Shown piece by piece: positions 51,157 to 60,240 of a stretch of DNA of 64,000 nt. The DNA comes from JAJDOD01 sp039024895 (GTDB lineage: Bacteria > Pseudomonadota > Alphaproteobacteria > Rhodobacterales > Rhodobacteraceae). The notes beneath the pieces were generated by a model that had not been told where the DNA came from, made no database searches, and saw only the letters and a list, made by a program, of their open reading frames with translations. The translations under genes were made by a program, and so were the position numbers. Numbering within the stretch: position 1 is the first letter of the stretch; every line of letters starts with the position of its first letter. The stretch covers positions 113,061 through 177,060 of the forward strand of contig JBCCPJ010000004.1 of the NCBI GenBank assembly GCA_039024895.1. The letters are read 5' to 3'.

Positions 51157-52128
51157 CTACCCGCCCAACATCCATGTTCCGTCGGGCCAGAACGCGTGGA
51201 AGGCAAAGGCAAAGAGTACGTCGTGGGGTACATCGTTGCCTGCACTATCTCGGACGCGGATCGAGCCGACATCTCGGCCCTCAGCTACGTTTTGTTGATC
51301 CAACGATGACGCCTTTCCGGCCGCCCAAGAGATCGTCACACCAGCCTCGGTAAGTTCGCCGGCCTCGCGCAAACGCGCCATGGTCCAGGCCTTGTCGCCG
51401 ACACGGATGACGCGCATCAGAGGCGGGATGTCATGGGGTGGCATTTCACCGTTATATAGGAATGGTCGGCTCGACGTGTCATAACCGAGATAAGGGTTTG
51501 CGCCGTAGCGCCGGGGGAACTCGGGCTGCGCCATGACGAGGCCGTCGGGATTGCGCACGGAGAACTCTTGCCAGCTTTCCATCCAAGTTGGCAAAAGCGT
51601 AAGTTCGGTTCCCGTCATTTCGCCGACGATGCCTGCCCCAATGGCTTGTTGCCACCAGCTTTCGGTCTGCCGGTCATACATCACCATATCAGAGTTCCGA
51701 AGCTTGCCGGAGACACCGAAGGTTAAAACGCGGTCGCCGACGCGCGTATCGAAAACCATAAAGGAATTGCAGAGAGGACAATATGTAACCGAAACGGGCG
51801 TCGCGCCGATCTGGTCGTTTACGATTTCGTGCCACATCAGATAGCGGACAGGATACGCACGGGGCCGTTCGCCCTTGAGTTCAACGGCAACCACCGCTTC
51901 TGCACCCTGTAGCCCCGCTTCATCTGAAACGGGGATAAAGCGCGGCTCATCGATCGCGGGGATCCCATCCTTTGGTGGACCACCAGACATGATTTCAACC
52001 CAATTGCCGATTGTGGTGGTCTCGAAATCAGTATTCGGCCACTCGAATTTCCAGAACGACGGATCGGCATGCGCGAAGCCGACCGTGAAGGTGAAACCGG
52101 CAGCGAATGCAAGGCGTCTGAATAGCAT
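51157..52128 (-). CDS. DUF3179-family secreted protein
   Basis: 323 residues from the ATG at 52128. A short signal peptide (MLFRRLAFAAGFTFTVGFAHA) is followed by a single DUF3179 domain: RAYPVRYLMWHEIVNDQIGATPVSVTYCPLCNSFMVFDTRV with the CxxC of YCPLCNS, then GKLRNSDMVMYDRQTESWWQQ and a long tail ending FHAFWPDGTWMLGG. The paired Cys and conserved His/Asp suggest metal or redox chemistry in the periplasm; the family's function is not settled. GGAG lies about 10 bases before the start. It diverges from the MscS gene. Confidence 0.88.
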   Translation of the reverse strand: MLFRRLAFAAGFTFTVGFAHADPSFWKFEWPNTDFETTTIGNWVEIMSGGPPKDGIPAIDEPRFIPVSDEAGLQGAEAVVAVELKGERPRAYPVRYLMWHEIVNDQIGATPVSVTYCPLCNSFMVFDTRVGDRVLTFGVSGKLRNSDMVMYDRQTESWWQQAIGAGIVGEMTGTELTLLPTWMESWQEFSVRNPDGLVMAQPEFPRRYGANPYLGYDTSSRPFLYNGEMPPHDIPPLMRVIRVGDKAWTMARLREAGELTEAGVTISWAAGKASSLDQQNVAEGRDVGSIRVRDSAGNDVPHDVLFAFAFHAFWPDGTWMLGG

Positions 52129-52248
52129 GGGCGCAAACTCCTGATCTTTAGGATCCAACGTGGCGCAGGTTGACGAAGGCGACTAGTCCTCCTCACGCGG
52201 GAGTGATACGACTTGCACAGTTGCTGCCCGGCCCGCATGGTTGCTGCT

Positions 52249-53583
52249 ATGGACGGCGATCTTCCCACTCGGCTCACAGAATTGTGGCAGCAGGCGCTGA
52301 CGCAAGCGCAGCTTATGCTGCTTCCCTCGCGCCTTTATCAAATCGGTATCCTGGCCCTGTGTATTGCACTGGCCTTTGGCATTCACCGCTGGGCCTCACC
52401 GCGGATGCGCGAATGGATGCGGACGCTGGAGGGGCGGCCAAAGTGGCAGCTAAGGACACTTCTTAACGTCCACAAGCGTCTGTTTTTGATTATCTTTGCT
52501 CTCGTCGTCTGGCTTGCAGCACGCGTCATGGCAGAAATCACGCCGTTCCCGTCACGCAGGTTTTTACTTGAACTGGTGGGCACGATCACCATCGCGATCC
52601 TGTTGGTGGGATTTGCGGTACGGCTGGTCCGAAACAAGTTTCTGCAATCGGTAGTGACGTGGGCGCTTTGGATTACGATCACGCTCTATTACTTGGGTGT
52701 TTTGGAGGAAACAGCCGCTTTCCTAGACAGTCTCGGCATCAGTATCGGCGACTTTAACCTATCGGTACTCACGCTGTTAAAGGCCGTTGTGTCCATCGGT
52801 GCGCTCGTCACCTTGGCGCGCCTAGTTACTACAGCGGCAGCAGCGAGCATCAAGAACAACGACGACATCTCGCCGTCGATGCAGGTGCTGGCGGTCAAAG
52901 TGCTTCAGGTTCTGGCCTTCGGCGCGGCCTTCTTTATCGGGCTCAAGATGGTGGGCGTGGACCTCACCGGGCTTGCCGTTTTGTCCGGCGCCATTGGTGT
53001 TGGCCTTGGCTTCGGATTGCAAAAGGTGGTGTCGAACCTCGTGTCGGGCATCATCATCCTGCTCGACAAGTCAATCAAACCTGGTGACGTGATATCCATT
53101 GGCGACACGTTCGGCTGGATCAATGCCCTCGGCGCCCGCTACGTTTCCATAACGACGCGCAACGGCACCGAATACCTGATCCCAAACGAGGACCTCATCA
53201 CCGGGCAGGTGGTGAACTGGTCGCATTCCAACGACTTTGTCCGGCTCGATATACATTTTGGCACGGCCTACCATGATGATCCGCATATAGTGCGCAAGCT
53301 GGCAATTGAAGCCGCCTCTAGTGTCGAGCGTGTCCTTACGGCTCGTCCGCCCGTGTGTCACATCGTTGGATTCGGCGACAGCTCTGTGGACTACATCCTG
53401 AGATTTTGGATCACGGACCCGAGCGGCGGCTTGACCAATATCCGCGGTAACGTGTTTCTCGCCCTCTGGGACACATTTCAAGAAAATGGCATATCGATAC
53501 CGTTCCCTCAGCGGGAAGTCACAGTTATGAACGAAAGCGTCAGCGTTGCGACCCACACTGCGAAGGAAGCCCAGACACCATGA
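52249..53583 (+). CDS. MscS-family mechanosensitive channel
   Basis: 444 residues from the ATG at 52249; an ATG at 52213 is possible and neither has a strong ribosome site. Several membrane segments precede the pore helix and vestibule: VGVDLTGLAVLSGAIGVGLGFGLQKVVSNLVSGIIILLDKSIKPGDVIS, then INALGARYVSITTRNGTEYLIPNEDLITGQVVNWS. These are the core MscS signatures. The cytoplasmic end contains FWITDPSGGLTNIRGNVFLALWDTFQENGISIPFPQREV. It protects the cell from osmotic down-shock. Its stop overlaps the cytochrome start. Confidence 0.93.
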   Translation: MDGDLPTRLTELWQQALTQAQLMLLPSRLYQIGILALCIALAFGIHRWASPRMREWMRTLEGRPKWQLRTLLNVHKRLFLIIFALVVWLAARVMAEITPFPSRRFLLELVGTITIAILLVGFAVRLVRNKFLQSVVTWALWITITLYYLGVLEETAAFLDSLGISIGDFNLSVLTLLKAVVSIGALVTLARLVTTAAAASIKNNDDISPSMQVLAVKVLQVLAFGAAFFIGLKMVGVDLTGLAVLSGAIGVGLGFGLQKVVSNLVSGIIILLDKSIKPGDVISIGDTFGWINALGARYVSITTRNGTEYLIPNEDLITGQVVNWSHSNDFVRLDIHFGTAYHDDPHIVRKLAIEAASSVERVLTARPPVCHIVGFGDSSVDYILRFWITDPSGGLTNIRGNVFLALWDTFQENGISIPFPQREVTVMNESVSVATHTAKEAQTP

Positions 53584-54041
53584 AGCCGACGTTTTTTCGA
53601 ATTGCATATTGTATCGCCGCAAGCGTGGCCGTGACAACCAGTGCCGCTTTCGCCCATGAAGGGGTGAAAAACCCGGCGGTTATGGCGCGCATGCATGGGA
53701 TGAAGGATATCGCGAAAGAGCTCAAAGTCCTGGGCCGAATGGCGAATGGCGCTACTGCCTTCGATCAGACCACGGCGAAAACAGCTTTAGTCTCCATGGC
53801 GCGCCATGCAGGAGAAGCGCCTACATTGTTCGAGGCCCCGGAAGATGATCCAAAATCGGAAGCGCTGCCAGCAATCTGGGAGGATTTCGAGGATTTCACC
53901 AATAAGGCAATTGAGCTTGAGACGATCGCTAGCAACCTTGCATCGTCCGTAACGTCACTAGATGATTTGGCCCCCGGCCTTCAGAAGCTCGCAGCGAACT
54001 GCAAGTCTTGTCACACGGCCTACCGGGAACCTAATCAATAA
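53580..54041 (+). CDS. Periplasmic cytochrome c (c'-like)
   Basis: 153 residues with a signal peptide ending AFAHE. The C-terminal haem motif is CKSCH (near residue 141) followed by TAYREPNQ, the position typical of cytochrome c' and c-556 type four-helix proteins. The N-terminal part is helical (VMARMHGMKDIAKELKVLGRMANG), and a Met/His at its start (ARMHGM) could be the sixth ligand. It overlaps the MscS stop as ATGA. The 3' end overlaps the converging GST gene by 11 bp. Confidence 0.88.
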   Translation: MKPTFFRIAYCIAASVAVTTSAAFAHEGVKNPAVMARMHGMKDIAKELKVLGRMANGATAFDQTTAKTALVSMARHAGEAPTLFEAPEDDPKSEALPAIWEDFEDFTNKAIELETIASNLASSVTSLDDLAPGLQKLAANCKSCHTAYREPNQ

Positions 54042-54642
54042 ACCCGTCAGTTTTTGCTTTTTGCACGGACAAGCGTGTCTCCATCGTTGCTTTCCAGGTG
54101 GAGAGATTGGGAAAATCGCCTAGGACCACGCCATCCCCTTCGCACCAGCAAACAATGGCAAATAGATAGCAGTCCGCAAGCGTCGGCTCAGCGCCGAAAA
54201 GATAAGGGCCAACGATTTGCGGTTCTAGATATGCGCAGCTTTCCGTCATTGTCTCCGGCACCTTGGCAAGCATGTCATCGAAAGAGCTTTGCTGAGTGGC
54301 CCAACGATAACCGCGCATCTTGTGGGCGTGGTTCACATGCATGGTCGAGGCGAGATAATACATCATTTCCCGCATCCTCGCCCGGGCAAGCGGATCGGAC
54401 GGCACCAGCTTTGGGACGGCAGTTTCGCCAATATACTCAAGGATGGCACCGGTTTCCGTAAGCGGGCCTTCGGGCGTAATGAGCGCGGGCACACGACCTT
54501 TTGGATTGATCTTGTGATACTTGGGCTTCGTTTGCTCACCCCCCGCCATATCAACGCGAACCGGTTCCCAGTGAACTCCTTCGTTCAGAGCCACCACGAC
54601 AGCGACCGAGATCGTTTTGGGGGCGCAGTATAGCTTCAACAT
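54031..54642 (-). CDS. Glutathione S-transferase family protein
   Basis: 203 residues. The N-terminal thioredoxin-like part begins MLKLYCAPKTISVAVVVALNEG with INPKGRVPALITPEGPLTETGAILEYI, which matches the glutathione-binding Pro and the ES/ET motif. The C-terminal helical part includes GPYLFGAEPTLADCYLFAIVCWCEGDGV. The Cys-containing N-terminus (LYCAP) is like beta-class bacterial GSTs. It is followed 12 bp upstream on its strand by the phosphatase gene, so the two are probably co-transcribed. Confidence 0.92.
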   Translation of the reverse strand: MLKLYCAPKTISVAVVVALNEGVHWEPVRVDMAGGEQTKPKYHKINPKGRVPALITPEGPLTETGAILEYIGETAVPKLVPSDPLARARMREMMYYLASTMHVNHAHKMRGYRWATQQSSFDDMLAKVPETMTESCAYLEPQIVGPYLFGAEPTLADCYLFAIVCWCEGDGVVLGDFPNLSTWKATMETRLSVQKAKTDGFID

Positions 54643-54654
54643 GGCACTGTTCCT

Positions 54655-55296
54655 TCAGTAATGCGTGCGCGCATGGGCGCGGTCAGGCGGATCCAGATGC
54701 GGGATGGCGTTAAAACCGGCGAGATAGGCAACCCCGTCTCGTACCGTCAATCGGTGGAGTGAGCTGTTATAAATCGGAAGCATGACGTCGCTCATCTTAA
54801 GAATATCCAAGTCAAGGATGTGCCGCAGGATCATCCCGATGACGCCGCCAGACGTCACGCAAAGTACGCGTCGCCCGGGTTGTATCGCATCCTTCAATAG
54901 CTCAGCCACACGGGTCTCGAAGGCGAAATAGCTCTCTGTGCCCTCGATCTCCGCCGCTTTCCACGCGGCAAAAACCTTTGGCATATGAACCGCGAAGGTT
55001 TCGCCTGTGGGCAGGGGTTCTCCCTTCACCCGATGCAGCGCGTCGGACAGGGCGTAGTAGTTGATCTCGTTGAGCCGCGCGTCTTCTTCGGCCGTCAACC
55101 CGAGTCCCGAGACCGTTTCCCGATGGCGCCGCATGGTACCGGAAACGATATGTTCGAAGCCATGAGCGTTCTCCCGAAACCAATCCCCAAGCCATCGGGC
55201 CTGTTGGTGCCCCATGTCACTCAGACGGTCATACTCCTCTTCGGTAGTCGCAACGCTGTTGGCTTGGCCATGCCGGACCAGAAAAATTTCGCCCAT
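54655..55296 (-). CDS. Histidine phosphatase-family protein
   Basis: 213 residues. The phosphohistidine motif is LVRHGQANS near residue 7, followed by GHQQARWLGDWFRE, a second Arg in SGTMRRHRETV, the acid Glu in LNEINYYAL and the final His region SGGVIGMILRHIL. These are the branch 1 features of phosphoglycerate-mutase-like enzymes. The substrate may be a phosphorylated sugar or small molecule, but this is not decidable from sequence. It diverges from alr, with about 128 bp between them. Confidence 0.92.
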   Translation of the reverse strand: MGEIFLVRHGQANSVATTEEEYDRLSDMGHQQARWLGDWFRENAHGFEHIVSGTMRRHRETVSGLGLTAEEDARLNEINYYALSDALHRVKGEPLPTGETFAVHMPKVFAAWKAAEIEGTESYFAFETRVAELLKDAIQPGRRVLCVTSGGVIGMILRHILDLDILKMSDVMLPIYNSSLHRLTVRDGVAYLAGFNAIPHLDPPDRAHARTHY

Positions 55297-55424
55297 GTCT
55301 TTCTCCGTTATCCAGCCGGGCTAAAGCATTCGGCGCAGGAAGCCAATCGCCGAAACGGCGGTGTTTCCCCTACACAATCGATCCGCCCTTGACCCGCAAG
55401 CGGGCTTGGAGGACACCGTCCGTC

Positions 55425-56459
55425 ATGGGTGCCGGACATCTAACGATTGATCTCGACGCGATTGCCGCAAATTGGGCCGCTCTTGACGCCATGTCGAGCG
55501 ACAACGTCGAGACTGCAGCGGTCATCAAAGCCGACGCCTACGGGTTATCGGCGCGTCACGTCGGTCCACGATTTTGCGCTGTGGGTGTCCGAAGTTTTTT
55601 CGTGGCTACCGTTGGCGAAGGGCATGCCTTGCGAGGTGTCGTCGGGGACGCGGACATCTTCGTTTTCTCCGGTCATATGGACGGCGACAGCAATGCGATA
55701 GAAAACGCGGGCTTGATCCCATTGCTGAACTCGCCTGAGCAAGTCACACGGCATTTCTCCAAGCTTCCCGGTCGTCCTTTTGGCGTGCAGTTGGATACGG
55801 GGATGAACCGCCTCGGCATGGAAGCCGGTGATTGGCATGCGTTGTCGAGCGAATTGATGATCGCGGGGCCACGACTGGTGATGAGCCATCTGGCCTGTGC
55901 GGACGAGCCGGACCACCCGATGAATGCCCAACAGCTTCGGAATTTCCGGGAGATGACGGACGGCATCGCGCATCGACGCTCTTTGGCAGCGACAGGAGGG
56001 ACACTCCTTGGACCAGAGTATCACTTTGATATGACGCGACCGGGTATTGGCCTATATGGCGGACTGCCCTTCGCAGAAGCGACCGCCGTCGTAACCCTTG
56101 ATTTGCCGGTGGTTCAGACGCGTATCGTGCGCCCGTTTGAAACAGTTGGCTACGGCAACACCTGGCAAGCGACCGTTGAAAGCTGCATTGCCACTGTATC
56201 GGCTGGCTATGCCGATGGGCTTATCCGCGCGATGGGGCCAACGGCACATATGTTTGCGGGCGACACTGAGTGTCCCGTTGTGGGACGGGTGTCGATGGAC
56301 CTAATTACTGTCGATGTAACGCATCTCGAGCATGTGCCGGATCACCTCACGATGCTCGGTGCGATGCAAGGCGTCGACAGCGTGGCAGAAAGCGCTGGCA
56401 CCATCGGCTATGAGATTTTGACATCGCTCGGTGCACGGTACGAAAGGACTTATCAGTGA
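55425..56459 (+). CDS. alr: Alanine racemase
   Basis: 344 residues from the ATG at 55425 (GGAGG about 11 bases upstream); codons upstream to 55389 lack family sequence. PLP-binding Lys in AAVIKADAYGL near residue 37, the DTGMNRLGM motif, FDMTRPGIGLYGG and the Tyr of SAGYADGL, with RVSMDLITVDV near the end. The enzyme makes D-alanine for peptidoglycan. It is slightly shorter than the E. coli enzyme. Its stop overlaps the GTG start of the MlaE-type permease gene. Confidence 0.95.
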   Translation: MGAGHLTIDLDAIAANWAALDAMSSDNVETAAVIKADAYGLSARHVGPRFCAVGVRSFFVATVGEGHALRGVVGDADIFVFSGHMDGDSNAIENAGLIPLLNSPEQVTRHFSKLPGRPFGVQLDTGMNRLGMEAGDWHALSSELMIAGPRLVMSHLACADEPDHPMNAQQLRNFREMTDGIAHRRSLAATGGTLLGPEYHFDMTRPGIGLYGGLPFAEATAVVTLDLPVVQTRIVRPFETVGYGNTWQATVESCIATVSAGYADGLIRAMGPTAHMFAGDTECPVVGRVSMDLITVDVTHLEHVPDHLTMLGAMQGVDSVAESAGTIGYEILTSLGARYERTYQ

Positions 56460-57229
56460 GACTTCCGGCCTCGATCGGGCGATTGGTTTTGGGCTTTCTG
56501 GCCGCCATCGGCCGTGTCGCGCTCTTCGGTTTCGAAACTGTGAGCCACCTCTTTCGCCCGCCCTATTATCCGCGCGAAGTGGCTCAAGCGCTGATGCAAA
56601 TCGGCTACTTCTCACTTCCGGTCGTGGGTTTGACGACGATCTTCACCGGCGGCGCCCTGGCCTTGCAAATATACGCGGGCGGCGCTCGGTTTTCGGCGGA
56701 GGCCGTTGTGCCCCAAATTGTCGCTATCGGCATGGTTCGGGAACTTGGCCCCGTGCTCGTCGGTCTGATGATAGCCGCGCGCGTCACTTCCTCCATTGCG
56801 GCGGAGATCGCGACCATGAAGGTGACGGAGCAAATCGACGCACTCGTGACCCTTTCGACCAACCCGATGAAGTACCTAACCCTGCCGCGCGTTCTGGCCG
56901 CGACGCTGGTCATGCCCGTCCTCGTCGCTGTGGGCAACGTTATCGGGATCATGGGCGGCTTTCTTGTCGGGGTGAACAGATTGGGGTTCAACGCGGGGAC
57001 GTACCTCCGCAATACGATCGATTTCCTCGAACCCTCCGACATTATGACGTCACTTGCCAAGGGTGCCGTCTTTGGCTTTCTCGCAGCCCTGATGGGGTGC
57101 TATTTCGGGATGCGCTCGGGGCGCGGGGCACAAGGCGTCGGCAGTGCAACGAAAAGTGCCGTTGTGGCCGCGAGCGTCTTGATTCTCGCCGCCAATTTCA
57201 TTCTGACAGAGATGTTTTTCGCCGCATGA
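56456..57229 (+). CDS. MlaE/YrbE-family ABC transporter permease
   Basis: 257 residues starting at GTG in the overlap GTGA with alr. The sequence contains ALMQIGYFSLPVVGLTTIFTGGALALQIYAGG, then PQIVAIGMVRELGPVLVGLMIAARVTSSIAAEIATMKVTEQIDAL, the diagnostic MlaE block, and further membrane segments. It moves phospholipids or related lipids between inner and outer membrane with an MCE-type substrate-binding protein; no mlaD-like gene is beside it. Overlap with the ATPase gene downstream is ATGA. Confidence 0.92.
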   Translation: MRLPASIGRLVLGFLAAIGRVALFGFETVSHLFRPPYYPREVAQALMQIGYFSLPVVGLTTIFTGGALALQIYAGGARFSAEAVVPQIVAIGMVRELGPVLVGLMIAARVTSSIAAEIATMKVTEQIDALVTLSTNPMKYLTLPRVLAATLVMPVLVAVGNVIGIMGGFLVGVNRLGFNAGTYLRNTIDFLEPSDIMTSLAKGAVFGFLAALMGCYFGMRSGRGAQGVGSATKSAVVAASVLILAANFILTEMFFAA

Positions 57230-57987
57230 TTGAGCTCAGAGACGTTCATAAGTCCTTTGGCGCCAAGCATGTGTTGCGGGGCGTTGATTTAGAGATTGCC
57301 CGGGGCAAAAGCATGGTCATCATAGGCGGCTCCGGTACGGGCAAATCGGTGACGCTTAAATGTGTCCTGGGACTGATTGCAGCAGACAAAGGGCTTGTGA
57401 CCGTTGATGGTCAGGATGTGACCAAGCTCCGGCAAGGCTCAGCCGAGCGCGACGCATTTCTTGCACGCTTCGGCATGCTGTTCCAAGGCGGCGCTCTCTT
57501 CGACTCGTTGACTGTCTGGCAAAATGTTGCCTTCCGCTTGTTACGCGGATCGTTGAAGCGCCCAAAAGAAGAAGCGCGCGAGATCGCGATAGAGAAACTG
57601 CGCCGCGTGGGCCTGACACCAGACGTGGCTGATTTGTTTCCGGCCGAACTGTCCGGTGGCATGCAAAAGCGGGTCGGGCTTGCCCGAGCGATTGCGGCGG
57701 AACCGGAGATTATCTTTTTTGACGAACCGACAACCGGCCTCGACCCGATCATGTCAGGTGTTATCAATGAGCTAATCCGGGAGATCGTAGTTGAGATGGG
57801 GGCAACTGCCATGACCATCACCCACGACATGACCAGCGTGCGTGCTATCGCCGACAACGTGGCTATGCTCCATGGCGGCAAGATTCGCTGGACCGGACCT
57901 GTTGGCGACATGGACGCGAGCGGCGACCCTTATGTGGCGCAGTTTATCTTTGGCTGCGCAGAAGGGCCGATCGAAACAGTACGCTGA
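57226..57987 (+). CDS. MlaF-type ABC transporter ATPase
   Basis: 253 residues from the ATG at 57226. Walker A GGSGTGKSV, Q-loop MLFQGGALFDSLTVWQNVAF (the MlaF-specific GALFDSLTV), signature LSGGMQKRVGLARAI and Walker B EIIFFDEPTTGLDPIMSG with the switch His in ITHDMTS. The longer plus frame from 56431 is not the true start. A 10-bp AT-rich inverted repeat follows at 58021-58048. Confidence 0.94.
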   Translation: MIELRDVHKSFGAKHVLRGVDLEIARGKSMVIIGGSGTGKSVTLKCVLGLIAADKGLVTVDGQDVTKLRQGSAERDAFLARFGMLFQGGALFDSLTVWQNVAFRLLRGSLKRPKEEAREIAIEKLRRVGLTPDVADLFPAELSGGMQKRVGLARAIAAEPEIIFFDEPTTGLDPIMSGVINELIREIVVEMGATAMTITHDMTSVRAIADNVAMLHGGKIRWTGPVGDMDASGDPYVAQFIFGCAEGPIETVR

Positions 57988-58020
57988 CATTTCTATCGGC
58001 GTTAAACGTGCTTCCATCCT

Positions 58021-58119
58021 ATAAAATCTTTTACTTACAAGATTTTATGCGCTGAGCTATCAACGCTCAATCGCTTGAAAGCGGGTCACATTTCTGCTGT
58101 GTGAATTGCACAAGTGCAA
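58021..58119. promoter_or_regulatory. Two inverted repeats between the MlaF-type and membrane-protein genes
   Basis: ATAAAATCTT (58021-58030) and AAGATTTTAT (58039-58048) form a perfect 10-bp AT-rich stem 33 bp after the MlaF-type stop; its lack of GC pairs makes it an odd terminator. Further on, TTGCAC (58106-58111) and GTGCAA (58114-58119) form a palindrome around AA, about 110 bp before the next start. The second looks like a protein binding site. Neither is assigned to a known regulator. Confidence 0.4.
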
Positions 58120-58227
58120 CAAATTGGTTCCATTTTCGAAACAATCCAAAGCAAGACTCGGACTAACGAGTTTTTAATCAAATAGTTGATAGATGTCGCT
58201 GGGGTGGCATGATGGACGGAGCTGCTA

Positions 58228-58815
58228 ATGGACGTCGTGAGCCCATTTTTTCACTTGGTTGTGAAAAGCCTTGTGGTCCTTTTTCCCTTAACCGTGGGCT
58301 GGTTGGCCTTCCGGCGTTTGGCATTGTCGAAAAGTGCCAATGCCTGGATATACGCAGGCGTGTGCCTTTTCTCAGCTGTCACGGCAGCCGGTATCTTACC
58401 GTGGGGTCTGGGCCTGACCAGCCTTAACTGGGTCTTGCTCTTTCTCGCCCTGTTCTGCCCGGTCATCTGGATTGCGGCCGTCTTTGTCTGCGACATGTCC
58501 CGCGTCTCGCACTACCATCCGGATCCGTTATTCACGACCGCGCGCACCGTGGCGCATAAAACAGCGCCCAAGCTCTCGCCCCTGATCCTTGGAAAGCCAG
58601 AACCGGAAGAGAAGCAAATATTGGTCTTTCGACATCGCCCGAAGCCGAAGCTTGAACCCGTCCGGCCGAGCCGCTCAAAGGCGACCAAGACGATCTTGAA
58701 ACTGGCACGCGATATTCGTGGAAACGCCTCCTCGGAACGGCGCCGCACAAAGCTCCTCCCTGCCCCCAAGACAAACGCCCTGCCCTTTATCCGCGAGCAT
58801 CGCAGCAACCTTTGA
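58228..58815 (+). CDS. Small membrane protein of unknown function
   Basis: 195 residues. The first 100 residues contain about three membrane segments (VVKSLVVLFPLTVGWLAF, AWIYAGVCLFSAVTAAGILP, LLFLALFCPVIWIAAVFVC). The rest is basic and probably cytoplasmic (HRPKPKLEPVRPSRSKATKT, RRRTKLLPAPKTN). GGAG lies 9 bases before the ATG. It lies 42 bp upstream of radA. I do not recognise a family. Confidence 0.7.
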   Translation: MDVVSPFFHLVVKSLVVLFPLTVGWLAFRRLALSKSANAWIYAGVCLFSAVTAAGILPWGLGLTSLNWVLLFLALFCPVIWIAAVFVCDMSRVSHYHPDPLFTTARTVAHKTAPKLSPLILGKPEPEEKQILVFRHRPKPKLEPVRPSRSKATKTILKLARDIRGNASSERRRTKLLPAPKTNALPFIREHRSNL

Positions 58816-58857
58816 TTGGCCCTTGCTCGCCGGTGCCACACCGGGCAGATACAGGCC

Positions 58858-60222
58858 ATGGCAAAGGCGGCGAGTTTCACCTGTTCGAGCTGCGGCGCAG
58901 TCTATTCGAAATGGTCTGGGCGTTGCGACGAATGCGGATCATGGAACACGATTGCGGAAGATGTGCCGTTGGCCGCAGGTCCGAAGGGCAAGGGCCTAGG
59001 CGCGGCACGCGGCAAAGGTATTGCGCTAACCGACCTCGCGGCCGACGAAACGCCGCGCCCTCGCAGCATCTCTGCACTGAAGGAACTGGATCGTGTCCTC
59101 GGTGGCGGCCTTGTCCCGGCAAGCGCCGTCCTTGTCGGCGGCGATCCCGGCATCGGGAAATCGACTTTATTACTTCAAGCGGCGGCAGCCTTCGCCAAAA
59201 ACGGTTTGAAGGCGATTTATGTCTCCGGCGAAGAAGCCACCAATCAGGTGCGCATGCGGGCCGGTCGGCTCGGCTTGCGCACGGCACCTGTTCAACTCGC
59301 AGCCGAAACCAATCTCCGCAATATCCTGACAACTTTGGAGCAGGAAAAGCCGGACCTGGCAATCATCGATTCCATCCAAACCATGTGGCTCGATACTGTC
59401 GAGAGTGCCCCCGGAAGTGTCAGCCAGGTGCGCGCGGCCGCCCATGAATTGACCAGTTTTGCAAAACGCAACGGCATCAGCGTTATATTGGTGGGCCACG
59501 TCACCAAGGAAGGGCAGATCGCGGGGCCGCGGGTCGTGGAGCACATGGTCGACACTGTTCTCTATTTCGAAGGGGAGCGCGGACATCAGTTTCGCATTCT
59601 GCGTGCCGTGAAGAACCGGTTCGGCCCGGCCGATGAGATCGGCGTATTTGAAATGACAGGCGAAGGGCTGGCGGAAGTCGACAATCCCTCCGCACTGTTC
59701 CTCTCCGATCAAGAAACTCAACCGCCTGGCAGCGCAGTTTTTGCGGGTATAGAAGGCACACGGCCGGTCCTGTGCGAGTTTCAGGCGCTCATCTCCCCTG
59801 CCCCAGCCGGACAAGCGCGCCGTTCTGTTGTCGGATGGGACGGGGGGCGCCTCGCCATGATCCTGGCCGTGCTCGAAAGCAGGTGCGGCATTCCGTTTGC
59901 CGGGCTTGATGTATATCTCAACGTTGCAGGGGGCCTTAGAATTAGCGAACCGGCTGCAGATCTGGCTGTGGCCGCGGCGCTACTTTCCGCACGCGAAGAC
60001 ACCCCCGTGCCGCGTCGCACTGTCGTTTTCGGCGAAATCAGCCTATCAGGTAGCGTGAGACCCGTAGGGCAAACGGAACCCCGATTGAAAGAAGCCGAAA
60101 AACTCGGCTTTAAAGCGGCCATTTTGCCCGAGCGGAGCAAAATGGGAACAACCGCCGGATTGCAGGTACAAAAGATACCTGATCTGGCAACACTGGTTGG
60201 CCAAGTATTTGGCGCTGGTTAA
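58858..60222 (+). CDS. radA: DNA repair protein RadA
   Basis: 454 residues from the ATG at 58858; the frame extends further up but the family start (MAKAASFTCSSCGAVYSKWSGRC) is here. A C4 zinc finger (CSSC and CDEC), Walker A GGDPGIGKST near residue 90, the RadA-specific KNRFGPADEIGVFEM motif, and a Lon-like C-terminal domain (GEISLSGSVRPVGQTEPRLKEAEKLGFKAAILP). It helps branch migration and recombinational repair. It is followed 18 bp later by cvpA, the usual pairing in Rhodobacteraceae. Confidence 0.96.
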   Translation: MAKAASFTCSSCGAVYSKWSGRCDECGSWNTIAEDVPLAAGPKGKGLGAARGKGIALTDLAADETPRPRSISALKELDRVLGGGLVPASAVLVGGDPGIGKSTLLLQAAAAFAKNGLKAIYVSGEEATNQVRMRAGRLGLRTAPVQLAAETNLRNILTTLEQEKPDLAIIDSIQTMWLDTVESAPGSVSQVRAAAHELTSFAKRNGISVILVGHVTKEGQIAGPRVVEHMVDTVLYFEGERGHQFRILRAVKNRFGPADEIGVFEMTGEGLAEVDNPSALFLSDQETQPPGSAVFAGIEGTRPVLCEFQALISPAPAGQARRSVVGWDGGRLAMILAVLESRCGIPFAGLDVYLNVAGGLRISEPAADLAVAAALLSAREDTPVPRRTVVFGEISLSGSVRPVGQTEPRLKEAEKLGFKAAILPERSKMGTTAGLQVQKIPDLATLVGQVFGAG

Positions 60223-60240
60223 GGCAGGACAGGACAAGAT

